This document shows, one piece after another, positions 16,717 through 26,251 of a stretch of 35,297 nucleotides of DNA. The notes beneath the pieces are model-generated. The model had not been told where the DNA came from. It ran no database searches and saw nothing but the letters and a program-made list of their open reading frames with translations. The position numbers were made by a program, and so were the translations under genes. Source of the stretch: Halobacteriovorax sp. (GTDB lineage Bacteria > Bdellovibrionota > Bacteriovoracia > Bacteriovoracales > Bacteriovoracaceae); assembly GCA_024686135.1 (NCBI GenBank), contig JAIBDQ010000018.1:1-35297 (forward strand). Direction: 5' to 3'. Positions within the stretch are counted from its first letter, which is position 1; each line of letters begins with the position of its first letter.

Positions 16717-17973
16717 TTACTTTAAAAGCTTATAACCTTCTAAAAAGGCTTTGTACTCACGAACAAGAGTGGTTGGATTAGTATTAGGAGTTGTAATCAC
16801 TTTACATGATCCGCCTCTTGGTCCACTACCAAAAATCTTCTTCTTACATTTAATTCTAGCATTACACCCTTTAAAGTCACATTGAAGTGCGTTCCCTGGA
16901 TGAGCTTGAAATCTATTTGTGTTGTTAGCAACAGCATTTTTAATCCCATCAACACATCTTTTGAAGTAGTTCTTATCCTTAGCCGTTGAACAAAGATAAT
17001 CAAATAGAACCGTCTTATAATCTTCCAAATTAGCGTTCTTATCGATGGCCTTTACAGATGGAAAAGAAAATAATTGTAGGGCCATGGCCTTTTCACAACG
17101 CTTATCAGAATTATCAAAATTACAAAAGAATTTTGGAAAACTTAGCCCACCGTCTTCAAAACTTCCCCAGTAACTTGAGTAGTTTTTACGAGCGGTTTTG
17201 AGTCTCCAGCAAACACCTTTTTTACAATCAAGAGCATCTTTAAAGCTTAGTGTGTTTACGCTAAGTTTCTGAGAATCATCTCTATCAGACTTCTTATAAA
17301 AACCGTCTACCTGTAGTCTTTCAAATTTAGTACTTGTTAAGGATCCACTTGCAGGAATTCCCCATACAGTAGATAGCTCGGGAGCAATATTAAAGCCACC
17401 GTTGCAACCATTTAAAGTTGCGTAAGCTAGTTTAGTAAACCTAGGAATTACCTTTTGAAGTGTTGATTTGTGACTTCCTGGTTCAATAGTTCCATTCTTT
17501 TTAGCAAGCTTAATGGCCCATGGACTCGAGTGCCCGTAGTAGTCAAAACTTGCGATCTTATTAAAGAAAAGCATCTCATTAACGAGGTTGTACACATTGA
17601 GAGTAGCATCAACGAGCTTAATAATTGGAAGGTTAAACCTTTGAAAAACCTCATCATTATCTGCACCGTTAACATCGGGCGCTGTTATGATAACAACTTG
17701 ATGTGCCGGGTACATTTCGCGGTACTTATAACCTTGAATTAATCCTGTCTGAAGGAATTGATCTGAGTCTTTCTTCATACTAGAACCGACAACAATTATA
17801 TGAGTTGTCTTTTCAGCGTTTAAGCTAGACTGGCCAAGGGCCGTCACTAAGTACTCGCTAGAGCCCTTATTGGATAGAGAAGAGGAGTCGTCCTCAGACC
17901 GGTCTACGTAGGCAAATACATTGGTAGTAAAGCCCAAGACCACTAGTAGCATCATTATTTTTATAGTTTCCAC
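16717..17973 (-). CDS. Secreted caspase-fold-like (clan CD) protein, putative cysteine peptidase
   Basis: A signal peptide (about 1-21) is followed by an alternating alpha/beta domain. Strand HIIVVGSS (58-65), strand VVIITAPD (93-100), then ASFDYYGHSSP with H148 and AYATLNGCNGG with C190 reproduce the order His-after-strand, Cys-after-strand found in clan CD enzymes (caspase, gingipain, clostripain, CHAT). The C-terminal ~170 residues are Cys-rich (DCKKGVCW, FFCNF, GCNARIKCKK), likely disulfide-bonded. The start is GTG 17973 without a good ribosome site; ATG 17955 is an alternative. The catalytic role is inferred from motif order alone; an inactive relative is possible. Confidence 0.5.
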   Translation of the reverse strand: METIKIMMLLVVLGFTTNVFAYVDRSEDDSSSLSNKGSSEYLVTALGQSSLNAEKTTHIIVVGSSMKKDSDQFLQTGLIQGYKYREMYPAHQVVIITAPDVNGADNDEVFQRFNLPIIKLVDATLNVYNLVNEMLFFNKIASFDYYGHSSPWAIKLAKKNGTIEPGSHKSTLQKVIPRFTKLAYATLNGCNGGFNIAPELSTVWGIPASGSLTSTKFERLQVDGFYKKSDRDDSQKLSVNTLSFKDALDCKKGVCWRLKTARKNYSSYWGSFEDGGLSFPKFFCNFDNSDKRCEKAMALQLFSFPSVKAIDKNANLEDYKTVLFDYLCSTAKDKNYFKRCVDGIKNAVANNTNRFQAHPGNALQCDFKGCNARIKCKKKIFGSGPRGGSCKVITTPNTNPTTLVREYKAFLEGYKLLK

Positions 17974-18004
17974 GAGCGAAACTTATGTCAGACGATACGG
18001 AAAG

Positions 18005-20335
18005 TTAAGGTAATTTTAGACCGTGTATTTTTTTACCACTAAGGCTTTCCACAGCAAGAACAATACAAGGTAAAATAACTAGATCGCAGAATAAGGCCAT
18101 AAATAGGACAAATGATGACAATATTCCGAAGTTCTTATTAGGAGTAAGACTGGCGAACATGAAAAGACCAAAGCCGCTAACCAGAATCATCGTCGTGACT
18201 ATCAAGGCGACTCCGGTACCACTGATGACTTCAGTTAAGGCCTCGATTCGAGGCATTCCTTGTTTTATTAATTTATTATAATGAGAAAGAAAATGAATCG
18301 TATCATCGACTGCAATTCCTAATGTGACAGAAGCAACGATAGCACATCCCACATCCACAGGAGTGTTAATTATAGTGAGAAGTCCAGCCCCTAAAACGAT
18401 TGGTATGAAATTTGGAATAAGTGAAAGAAGACCCATTTTAAACGATCGATAAACCACGATAAGGATAATTGTGATCAATACTAAGGCCATGCCCATGGAG
18501 GTGGTAAACGTTTCTACAACATAGCCATTCATTCTTTGAAATAATACTGGTTTTCCAGTTGAGGCCATTTTTAAACCTAACTCTCTTGCCTTGTCTTCTA
18601 TTTCTTCAATCCTAATTAAGCTCTCTTTAGAGTTTTGAACACTCCATAAGATGCTTAGCCTTAATTCCCTTTGTTTTAAATCAATTCTATTATTTAAGTC
18701 CATTCCTTGTGGAAGGCCCATTGTGTATAGAAAAATCTCTTGAGCAATCATTTCTTTTGAGTCAGGAATTCGGTACATCTCCTCTATTCCCCCATGTAGG
18801 GATTGATTGACCTCTTTTATAATATCAGTAATAGAAATGATCCGATTGATGTACTCTCTTTGATTCAACCAGTTTTGGAAGTTGTCTACGGTCTTTAAGA
18901 AAGTAGGATCCGTAATTCCATTTTCTTTTCCGCTATCAATAACAAGCTCTGGTCCACCTACCCCTTTAAAGGTCTTTAAAGTGAATTGATTCCCGATACT
19001 TATCGGATTGCTATCATTAAAGTACTCATAGGGGTTTGAGTTCACTTCATTTTGTAAGGCAAGCCAGGTAAAACTACCTGTGATCAAGATAAAAGCGACA
19101 AGAATTGACTTATGCCATCTTTCCAAGAAATTAACATACCTACGGGCCGTAAGCTTTTTGATGGTTCTTCCACCTCTTTGTGCTTTGCTTGATCCAACAT
19201 TAAAGAGAATCAAAGTAGAAGGTATATAAAGAAGAGATAATACAAAGGCCATTATGGTTGCTATTCCGGCCAAAAGCCCCATCTCAGCAACGGGTCTAAC
19301 ATCTGAAGTCGTCAAGCTAAAGAAACCGATCGCCGTAGAAATTGAAGTAAGAAAGATTGGTGAAATATTTTTATCAAGTGCGGCCCTAAGCGATGTTTTT
19401 AAATCCGCGCCTTCAGCGTACTTATCAAAATAAGTTGATAAGAGATGGACCGAGTCAGCAATGGCGATGGCAATGATAATCCCCGGCAAAATAAAAGTTA
19501 AACTATTCATTTTAATCTGGAGAAATCCAATTAATCCCATCATAAAAATTAAAGTCGTACCAATTATAGTGAGAGGCAAAAAGACGCCCCAAAAGTTTTT
19601 AAAACAAAAAATAAGATAAACAATAACCAATACTACGAGAATAGGATTGATGGTTCTTAAATCTTCAAAGGAAGTTCTCTTAAAGGTTACATTTAAGGAA
19701 GGAGCTCCCAAAATATGAAACTTAATATCTTGCGGAGCTAATACTTCATCACCAATTTTTTGAAAACCATCAAAGATCGCATCAAAGTCCACTTCTCCTT
19801 CAGGTTTTTGAACAACTCGTCCATATATGACCGCTGATTTATAGTCCCTAGTTAGAAATACTCCGGGAAGAACCTTATGAACTTGAAAGGCTTTTTTCCT
19901 TTTTTCTAAAAAGCCCTCATCATCAATCTCTTCAAAAGGAATAAATTCCTCTGTCGAAATATCGTCTTCTTCAGAGGTCGTTAAATTCTGATTATTAAGA
20001 GAATCAACTCTGGCAATATCCGGGATCAGCCAAATGGCTTCTGTAACTTTATGAAGAGTTTTAAGTTTTTCTTTATTAAAGAACCCTTCATCTGAATGCA
20101 TAACCAATACGGCAGACTCATCGTTTCCAAACTTCTTCTCAAAGGAATCTAGCTGGGTGATATTGGGATCATTTGCCCTGAACCAGGTTCTAGCGGAAAA
20201 GTCCAAAACAATATTTGTAGAATAAGAAACAAAGATAAAGGTAATCAGCAGACCAAGAGTGAGTGCTGACTTTGGGTAACCCATACAATAGCGAATGATA
20301 AGGTCTTTAAATCGTTCCACATGCTCTTTTAACAC
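18005..20335 (-). CDS. RND-superfamily exporter (MMPL/HAE3-type, SSD-like)
   Basis: At 776 residues it has the duplicated RND plan: a helix near 25-45, a periplasmic loop, five helices (about 225-375), a sixth near 405-425, a second periplasmic loop and five more helices (about 615-765). Family landmarks are AIADSVHLLSTYF in repeat one and GIAVDDTIHFLSHY in repeat two, which contain the proton-relay acidic residues. The proteins of this group export lipids or hydrophobic molecules. The start is GTG 20335 with a weak ribosome site. No outer-membrane or adaptor partner is adjacent. Confidence 0.85.
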   Translation of the reverse strand: MLKEHVERFKDLIIRYCMGYPKSALTLGLLITFIFVSYSTNIVLDFSARTWFRANDPNITQLDSFEKKFGNDESAVLVMHSDEGFFNKEKLKTLHKVTEAIWLIPDIARVDSLNNQNLTTSEEDDISTEEFIPFEEIDDEGFLEKRKKAFQVHKVLPGVFLTRDYKSAVIYGRVVQKPEGEVDFDAIFDGFQKIGDEVLAPQDIKFHILGAPSLNVTFKRTSFEDLRTINPILVVLVIVYLIFCFKNFWGVFLPLTIIGTTLIFMMGLIGFLQIKMNSLTFILPGIIIAIAIADSVHLLSTYFDKYAEGADLKTSLRAALDKNISPIFLTSISTAIGFFSLTTSDVRPVAEMGLLAGIATIMAFVLSLLYIPSTLILFNVGSSKAQRGGRTIKKLTARRYVNFLERWHKSILVAFILITGSFTWLALQNEVNSNPYEYFNDSNPISIGNQFTLKTFKGVGGPELVIDSGKENGITDPTFLKTVDNFQNWLNQREYINRIISITDIIKEVNQSLHGGIEEMYRIPDSKEMIAQEIFLYTMGLPQGMDLNNRIDLKQRELRLSILWSVQNSKESLIRIEEIEDKARELGLKMASTGKPVLFQRMNGYVVETFTTSMGMALVLITIILIVVYRSFKMGLLSLIPNFIPIVLGAGLLTIINTPVDVGCAIVASVTLGIAVDDTIHFLSHYNKLIKQGMPRIEALTEVISGTGVALIVTTMILVSGFGLFMFASLTPNKNFGILSSFVLFMALFCDLVILPCIVLAVESLSGKKIHGLKLP

Positions 20336-20380
20336 CTTTTAGACCTATTGTGGACTCAATTTAATCTAATTTTCCCCCAA

Positions 20381-20408
20381 TTGTTTTAAGCCTCTATAAA
20401 GGTACAAT
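20381..20408 (+). promoter_or_regulatory. Candidate promoter for the Cys-rich secreted protein
   Basis: TTGTTT (20381-20386) and TACAAT (20403-20408) are separated by 16 bases. The start is a TTG at 20434 with AAGGAG (20421-20426) seven bases upstream, which fixes that unusual start. Confidence 0.5.
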
Positions 20409-20433
20409 TAAGTGTGAAGAAAGGAGTTCCTGT

Positions 20434-21243
20434 TTGATTCACTTGGTTATTATCTCTATTCTCTTGTTCTCGTCTAACCTTTTGGCAGAAGGCGATCCCT
20501 TGCAAGTGAACCAAGGTACAGAAACTAAGCAGCTAAGTTCTGACACTGAAATTGGTGAATTATGTGTCGAGCTTGATATAGAAAAAGAGGTGGCCAAGAG
20601 TATTGCCAATGCCTCACTACCTTTTAGCATCGACGACAAATTTTCAAATACCCCCTTTCTCTACTTCTTTAACGGTATTATTCCTAAGGACAAAAGCGAT
20701 AAGAAGATTTGGTCTATGGGCGGACACTATCTACAAATTGTAAAGATGGGAGAGCTTATCTCAGTAAATAATTTGTACTTTTGTGGCTCATTGAAAATTT
20801 CTAACTCCAATGATCATTTAGTATGTAAGTCTGCGCAGGGAACAAAGTTAATAAATTTTGATGGAACAATTAGAGATAATAGTTCCACTGGTAATATCTG
20901 CCCTACGGCGAAGTCAAGTAAATCGATTAGCTACGGAAACTGTCTCATCTTCTTAAAGAAAGATATCCTTAGATGCGAAGTTGAAATGACATGGCCTTCT
21001 ACTCAAAAAGAGTTTTTAAAGAAGTCATGTAAAAATGTCGAGATCATTGGTGATGTTCTCCATTGTAGAAGAACAAAATTAAAAGATAGCGAAAAAATAA
21101 ATTTGGCCAATAACTGCTTAACAGATAGCTCTGTCATGACTGCGCCAGGAGTTTTTGATGGTAATAGGGGCGATCTATTAAAGAGGCTTGATTCTGGGTC
21201 TCAACAAGGTAAAGAGCCACCTTCCGAAACGATGCAAAAGTAA
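20434..21243 (+). CDS. Secreted cysteine-rich protein, function unknown
   Basis: TTG start with a strong ribosome site. Residues 1-18 form a signal peptide (SNLLAEGDP). The mature protein has about nine cysteines spread in short motifs (LCVEL, YFCGS, LVCKS, ICPT, GNCLIF, RCEVEM, SCKNV, HCRR, NCLTD), suggesting several disulfides, and no membrane segment. I do not recognise the family. The last 43 bases overlap the end of the convergent aldolase gene. Confidence 0.55.
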   Translation: MIHLVIISILLFSSNLLAEGDPLQVNQGTETKQLSSDTEIGELCVELDIEKEVAKSIANASLPFSIDDKFSNTPFLYFFNGIIPKDKSDKKIWSMGGHYLQIVKMGELISVNNLYFCGSLKISNSNDHLVCKSAQGTKLINFDGTIRDNSSTGNICPTAKSSKSISYGNCLIFLKKDILRCEVEMTWPSTQKEFLKKSCKNVEIIGDVLHCRRTKLKDSEKINLANNCLTDSSVMTAPGVFDGNRGDLLKRLDSGSQQGKEPPSETMQK

Positions 21244-21860
21244 TTATCTAGTGCAAGCCTCGAGGCTTCTTCAATACTTTGACCATAAAAAATTATTCCA
21301 TCTTGATGACCATGCATGACCAAAATGCCCTTTTCTTCCCCCCTGATCAGCTCCATTGCCTCATGGGCCATTTCACTTGTTCCATAAGAGGTACACTTAT
21401 CAGTTCGAGGAAAGTCGCCCTTTAGCATATACTCCCACATCTCTGTATGGTGAATATGCACGATGGCCTTAATCTTTTTATTAGCTAAATATATAGCCCC
21501 ATGGGTTAGTGACTCACTTGAAGCCTGAATAGGTCCATGACAACCGATACTTTGGGCCTCTAGGTCTCCATCAACAACTCTAGTATAATGTTCTCCAGTT
21601 AACTCACTAAAAGCACCTGTTTGGGTACCTGTAATAAGAAACTGAGGAAACTTAGATTTTTTTAGATGAGAATAATCTTTGCGAATAGAAATATTTCCAA
21701 ATCCAATCTTCTCAGGAAGATATTCTCCAATTAGATTTACTTTGAATAATTTCTTTCTTTGAATCTCTAGTTTTTCAAATTCGGAAAATGGGATAGCATC
21801 AGTTTCTTCATATTCTGAAAAATTAAATTTAATGACACCATCATCAATCATAGATTTCAC
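21201..21860 (-). CDS. Class II aldolase/adducin-family protein
   Basis: The fold is recognisable from GFGNIS (53-58), FLITGTQTG (74-82), the SSE motif (114-116), the zinc ligands HIHH (135-138) and HGHQDG (183-188). This family includes fuculose- and ribulose-phosphate aldolases and methylthioribulose-phosphate dehydratase; the substrate cannot be assigned from sequence. Start is GTG 21860, with ATG 21851 nine bases in as an alternative. It overlaps the acyltransferase gene by 17 bases at its start. Confidence 0.8.
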   Translation of the reverse strand: MKSMIDDGVIKFNFSEYEETDAIPFSEFEKLEIQRKKLFKVNLIGEYLPEKIGFGNISIRKDYSHLKKSKFPQFLITGTQTGAFSELTGEHYTRVVDGDLEAQSIGCHGPIQASSESLTHGAIYLANKKIKAIVHIHHTEMWEYMLKGDFPRTDKCTSYGTSEMAHEAMELIRGEEKGILVMHGHQDGIIFYGQSIEEASRLALDNYFCIVSEGGSLPC

Positions 21861-22563
21861 TATCCAGTTTATTTAGGCACGCAAGCATGGCACTTCTCGT
21901 TTGCTCCATTAGTTCCGGGGCATCTTCCTTAGTCATTCCCTCAGTTGAGATAGTGGGAAGACATTGGGCTATAATTTTTCCACTCTTCCATTTTCCTAGG
22001 TTGATCTTATTAGCGTAAGAGCTAAAGACCACTGGAGCAATTGGACATTGAGCTGCAATGGCCGTAACAAAGGCTCCCTTTTTAAACGGTAAAAGCCCCT
22101 TACCTTTACTTCTTGTACCTTCAGGCATTACCCAAACAGAGATACCTTCTTCTCGAATTTTCTGGGTAACTTTTTCCATTGATTTTCTTGCTTTAAAGGA
22201 ATTTGACCTATTGATCATGATGTTCCCAGAAAGCCAAAAAAATTGTCCAAAGAATGGAATCCAAATTATTGAATTCTTTCCTAGAACAACGGTATTTTCC
22301 TGTACACATGATCCGCCAGGAAACATATCCATATTATTTTGGTGATTGCTGCAATAGACTGCCGCCCCGATACCTTCATGAATTTTAGCATCTCGTTTTT
22401 CGTATTCTATCCCTAAGATATCAAATCCCTTCCAGGCCAACATTCTAGAAATAATATAAACATTATTAGGATGTCTTGGCCTTAACAGAGAGATAAGGAT
22501 CCCAAGACTCATGACTCCGGCTATATAAAGACCTATTAAAAATATCCTAACTATTTTAAGCAT
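21844..22563 (-). CDS. 1-acyl-glycerol-3-phosphate acyltransferase (PlsC family)
   Basis: After an N-terminal membrane helix (about 5-27), the acyltransferase motifs are complete: HQNNMD (74-79) gives HX4D, INRSN sits at 117-121, and MPEGTRSKG begins at 146. These define transfer of an acyl group to lysophosphatidate or a similar acceptor at the inner membrane. Whether this is the housekeeping PlsC or a specialised paralogue cannot be told. It overlaps both neighbours, so it is translationally coupled with the aldolase and the hexapeptide protein. Confidence 0.82.
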   Translation of the reverse strand: MLKIVRIFLIGLYIAGVMSLGILISLLRPRHPNNVYIISRMLAWKGFDILGIEYEKRDAKIHEGIGAAVYCSNHQNNMDMFPGGSCVQENTVVLGKNSIIWIPFFGQFFWLSGNIMINRSNSFKARKSMEKVTQKIREEGISVWVMPEGTRSKGKGLLPFKKGAFVTAIAAQCPIAPVVFSSYANKINLGKWKSGKIIAQCLPTISTEGMTKEDAPELMEQTRSAMLACLNKLDSEIYD

Positions 22564-23347
22564 GACTTTTTATACCAACTTTTCTTCCAGACTCAATGAC
22601 ATCTTTTGGATAAATGACCGAATTTGGACCAACTGTCACTCGCTCACCTATTTTACAACCACCGAAAACCATTGCGTTTAGCCCTATCGTCGTTTTCTTT
22701 CCTATTTTTAACTCATCTAAAACGAGTAATCCATGCATACCGTAGTGAGCCATTAAAACAGCCGAGCCACCTACTGTTACATTGTCTTCAAGTTCAATCA
22801 GGCAGGCATCTGAAATATTAGATGAGTTAATCATCACATTCTTGCCAATCTTCATTCCCATTAATCTAAAGAAAAGTTCATTCAATATGGAGGGGGTAAT
22901 AAAGTCTAAGACCGTATATCTCACTAGGTAAATTAGAGCGTTGTGCATATACCATGGAATAGTTTGAATTGAGAGCCAAGGCCCTTTGTATTTCCCATTT
23001 CTTCTAAGCCAAATCTTAAAAGGAATATTAAACAGAGGAACGACTAAGATTAAACTTACAACAAAAAGGAACCCTCCAGTACTAAAACTGAGGGCCATAA
23101 GAATTGACCTAGAAAACAAGGACCAATCTTGGCTGCTTTCAAAGCTTTTTAAACATAGCCATATGCCAGGGGTACAAGAAATGCTGATACATAAGATATA
23201 GATGATAATCATCGGACTGGAACTCAAAAATGAGACTAGAGTGGGAAATTTACGAAATAGATTCTCAAAAAGACCTATTAATCCCTTTCTACGAGACTTC
23301 AGCTCATTTATGTTCGATTCAGCAAGTGACTTCTTTTCTTTATTCAC
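22556..23347 (-). CDS. Membrane-linked hexapeptide-repeat (left-handed beta-helix) acyltransferase-like protein
   Basis: Two membrane helices (about 43-65 and 82-108) precede a left-handed beta-helix (about 165-258) with repeats such as MKIGKNVMIN, IELEDNVTVGG, LKIGKKTTIG, CKIGERVTVG and the final GPNSVIYP. This resembles the acetyltransferase-like C-terminal part of amino-acid polymerases of the Pls type. Start is GTG 23347, preceded by AGGG. The acceptor is unknown; coupling with a PlsC-type enzyme suggests envelope lipid or polymer modification. Confidence 0.7.
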   Translation of the reverse strand: MNKEKKSLAESNINELKSRRKGLIGLFENLFRKFPTLVSFLSSSPMIIIYILCISISCTPGIWLCLKSFESSQDWSLFSRSILMALSFSTGGFLFVVSLILVVPLFNIPFKIWLRRNGKYKGPWLSIQTIPWYMHNALIYLVRYTVLDFITPSILNELFFRLMGMKIGKNVMINSSNISDACLIELEDNVTVGGSAVLMAHYGMHGLLVLDELKIGKKTTIGLNAMVFGGCKIGERVTVGPNSVIYPKDVIESGRKVGIKSHA

Positions 23348-23417
23348 CGCCCTATTTTCCCCAGATTTACAAAGGTTTGGCTATCTCAAATCGCCTAACA
23401 CAGTGTAAAATTTCTGT

Positions 23418-24737
23418 ATGATTAGTTTAAAGTCCAGAGTCAAAGAACTTGCCCTATTTTCAATTCCAATTATTGCAGGGCAAATAGGCCAAATGTTCTT
23501 CGGGATAGGCGATATCATGGTTGCGGGAAGGTACTCAAATGAGGTTGTATCTGCCCTTGGAGTCGCCACTGGTATTTTAGCTCCTTTTATTATGGTTGGA
23601 CTTGGTATCACCTACGCCGTATCAGCCATTGCCTCCCAGAGAAGAGGGAAAAATCAAGAATTAAAAGATTTAGTTGGTTCCTCAATAATGGCCGCACATA
23701 TTTGCGGCGCCGCTCTTTTACTCATCTTATCTTTGCTTATTTATAACCTCGATCTATTAAATTTACCTGATGCAATCGCGAGTAAGGTTCATATCTATCT
23801 TATTTTTGCTGGTCCTAGTATTTTTCCCATTATGATCTTCCAGGTGTTCAAAGAATACTTGCAAGCCTATGACGATACTTACTATGCCAATGGTTCAATT
23901 TTAGCTTTCAATGTTTTTAATATCTTTTTAAATATTATACTCATGTTTGGTCTTGGCCCAATTCCAGAGCTAGGTATTAAAGGTGCCGCAATAGCAACTT
24001 TGATATCCAGATCTCTCATGGCCTTAGTTATTTTAAAGTACACCATAAGAAAGCATCCATTTGATAGGCTTTGGAGTAAACCAACCTTAAAGTCCGTTAT
24101 TAATTTAGGCATACCGATTTCACTTTCTACATTAATTGAGGTCTCTCTTTTCTCAGTAGTAACGGTATTAGTCGGTAAGATGTCCATCACCGCCAGTGCC
24201 TCTCATAATATAGTCTTGAACCTAGCCTCTCTTACTTTTATGGTGCCTCTAGCACTGGCCTCCTCCGCTTCGGTTAAAGTCGGAGGGTCTTACGGTAAGA
24301 ATGACCCAAAAGAATTGCTACAATACACCTTAGCTGCGGAAATCCTTTCAGTTGGTTTTATGATCACTACAGCTCTTTGCTATTTTTTAATACCAGGTCT
24401 TTTATTGAGATTCGCAACTGACGATCCTGAGCTTCTAAAATACGGCGCCGGGATGCTCGTTTTTGTAGCGGCCTTTCAAATCCCAGATGGGATTCAAGTT
24501 ACGATGTCTGGTATCTTAAGAGGTATGGGTGTCACTAAAGAGGTCATGTTTTTTGCTTTAATAAGTAACTGGGCAATTGGACTTCCTGTAGGACATTATT
24601 TTGCTGTAACCAAAGGAATGGAAGCCGCTGGATATTGGGCCGGCCTAGCATCTGGATTAACAGTCATGTGTTTATTTTTAGTTTGTGTCTTCTTTATTAA
24701 ATATAAAAAATTCAAAGCAGAGGGTCCTAGTTCATGA
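23418..24737 (+). CDS. MATE-family efflux transporter
   Basis: The 439 residues contain twelve membrane helices in two MATE repeats. Landmarks include the N-terminal IPIIAGQIGQMFFGIGDIMVAG, GVATGILAP, and the second-repeat IPISLSTLIEVSLFSVVTVLVG. MATE proteins export cationic compounds or lipid-linked precursors using H+ or Na+. The ATG at 23418 has no ribosome site and a TAAAAT sits six bases before it. Its stop overlaps the radical SAM gene start (ATGA), so they are cotranscribed. Confidence 0.88.
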   Translation: MISLKSRVKELALFSIPIIAGQIGQMFFGIGDIMVAGRYSNEVVSALGVATGILAPFIMVGLGITYAVSAIASQRRGKNQELKDLVGSSIMAAHICGAALLLILSLLIYNLDLLNLPDAIASKVHIYLIFAGPSIFPIMIFQVFKEYLQAYDDTYYANGSILAFNVFNIFLNIILMFGLGPIPELGIKGAAIATLISRSLMALVILKYTIRKHPFDRLWSKPTLKSVINLGIPISLSTLIEVSLFSVVTVLVGKMSITASASHNIVLNLASLTFMVPLALASSASVKVGGSYGKNDPKELLQYTLAAEILSVGFMITTALCYFLIPGLLLRFATDDPELLKYGAGMLVFVAAFQIPDGIQVTMSGILRGMGVTKEVMFFALISNWAIGLPVGHYFAVTKGMEAAGYWAGLASGLTVMCLFLVCVFFIKYKKFKAEGPSS

Positions 24738-26251
24738 AGGTAGCATTGGCACAAATGCCCTTTTGGCCCACTTATATGCCTCCTTTAGGGTTGGCCTATA
24801 TAACGGCCATCCTTCGCAGGAGAGGTCATGAAGTTGTTGTGCAAGATCTCAATCTTGAATGCTGGACAAGAGTAAAGAAAAATCATGCAAATCCATGGGA
24901 TGGTTTTTTATTAGATAATGCTAGTAACTTAAAATACTTTAAAGAGAAGCTCATGCCCATGGTTCAGTCTGACTTAACAATTTATGCTAAGAAAGTTGCT
25001 TTTGGTGAATTTGATGCCGTCGGTTTTACTGTCAATGAGCTCAATGTTCACTCAACTCGATTTGTCGTTCAGCTTATCAAGAAAATGAATCCAGATATTA
25101 AAATCTTCATCGGCGGACCTGAAGTTTATAGTGAACAAAATAAATTACTAGAAGATATTTATTCAGGAACTGTAGAAGCCGCTGTCATTGGTGAAGGAGA
25201 AGAGATAGTTGATGAGCTCTTTGAGGCATGGGAGACAGGATCTTCAATTGATCAGATTATTGGCCTCGTCACAAATAATAAAAATAGTAATTATGAAAAA
25301 GCAAAGAAGCGTGCTGCCATAGACTTTTCAAAGCTTCCTCTTCCCGATTTTTCAGACTTTTATTTAGATAAATATATGCATAAACAGATCCCCATTATGA
25401 TGAGCCGGGGCTGCGTTGCGGCCTGTACCTTTTGTACTGAATTTGTAACTTGGAGATCTTATCGAGTCAGGACTGCCAAGAATGTCTTTGATGAGATGGT
25501 CAGCATAAAAAAAAGTACCGGGATCAGTTCTTTTTATTTTTGTGATTCACTAATTAATGGCAACCATCAAATGTTATCTGACTTAGTTGACCTCATCTTA
25601 AATAATAATTTTCAATGTGATTGGGTCGCCTTTTGCCGAGCAGATGAGAGGTTAACGAAAGAACTATTAACAAGAATGAAAAACTCAGGTTGCAAGGAAT
25701 TATTCTTTGGCTTTGAATCCGGTTCTAATAAGATCTTGAAGCTGATGAACAAAAATAATACCGTTGAGACGGCGAATAAGGTGATTAAAGAGACGGCCAG
25801 TTCTGGAATCTTGGTTCACGGCCTCTTTATCATCGCGTTTCCCGGTGAGACCAGTGAGGACTTCTATCTTACGAAAAAATTTATTTATGAGAATAAAGAG
25901 GATTTTTATAAAGTCACGATAGGAGGCACCTTGCAGCTTCCCCCCATTGCCCCAATGTCACAAAGGCCTAAGGCCTTTGATATAAAGCTAAATGCAGATG
26001 GCTCAGTTTTCTTCGATGAAAATGGAAAATGGTATTCAAAAGATGGTAAGTTCTCCCCAAAAGTAAGGGCAAACCGATTAGAAGCTATGCAGAACTTTCT
26101 TGAGGCCATAGATGTTAATTGGGACCCCATTCCTTTTGAAAGAACTCAGCTTAGTGGTTTTAAAAAGCTTGCCACTAAGCTTAAAGAAAAACATCAGCTG
26201 CTTGTGTTTAAAAAAGAAGATAAAAACTATTCTTCAAACTTAAGCCGGTAA
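24734..26251 (+). CDS. B12-binding-domain radical SAM protein
   Basis: An N-terminal Rossmann-like B12-binding domain (about 1-175) opens with MPPLGLAYITAILRRRGHEV and contains IGGPEVY. The radical SAM core follows with the 4Fe-4S motif CVAACTFC (C227, C231, C234) and the downstream glycine-rich FFGFESG. This class includes methyltransferases and ring-forming enzymes acting on lipids, hopanoids and natural products. The substrate is unknown. It overlaps the MATE gene start-to-stop, and its last 25 bases overlap the convergent response-regulator gene. Confidence 0.85.
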   Translation: MKVALAQMPFWPTYMPPLGLAYITAILRRRGHEVVVQDLNLECWTRVKKNHANPWDGFLLDNASNLKYFKEKLMPMVQSDLTIYAKKVAFGEFDAVGFTVNELNVHSTRFVVQLIKKMNPDIKIFIGGPEVYSEQNKLLEDIYSGTVEAAVIGEGEEIVDELFEAWETGSSIDQIIGLVTNNKNSNYEKAKKRAAIDFSKLPLPDFSDFYLDKYMHKQIPIMMSRGCVAACTFCTEFVTWRSYRVRTAKNVFDEMVSIKKSTGISSFYFCDSLINGNHQMLSDLVDLILNNNFQCDWVAFCRADERLTKELLTRMKNSGCKELFFGFESGSNKILKLMNKNNTVETANKVIKETASSGILVHGLFIIAFPGETSEDFYLTKKFIYENKEDFYKVTIGGTLQLPPIAPMSQRPKAFDIKLNADGSVFFDENGKWYSKDGKFSPKVRANRLEAMQNFLEAIDVNWDPIPFERTQLSGFKKLATKLKEKHQLLVFKKEDKNYSSNLSR

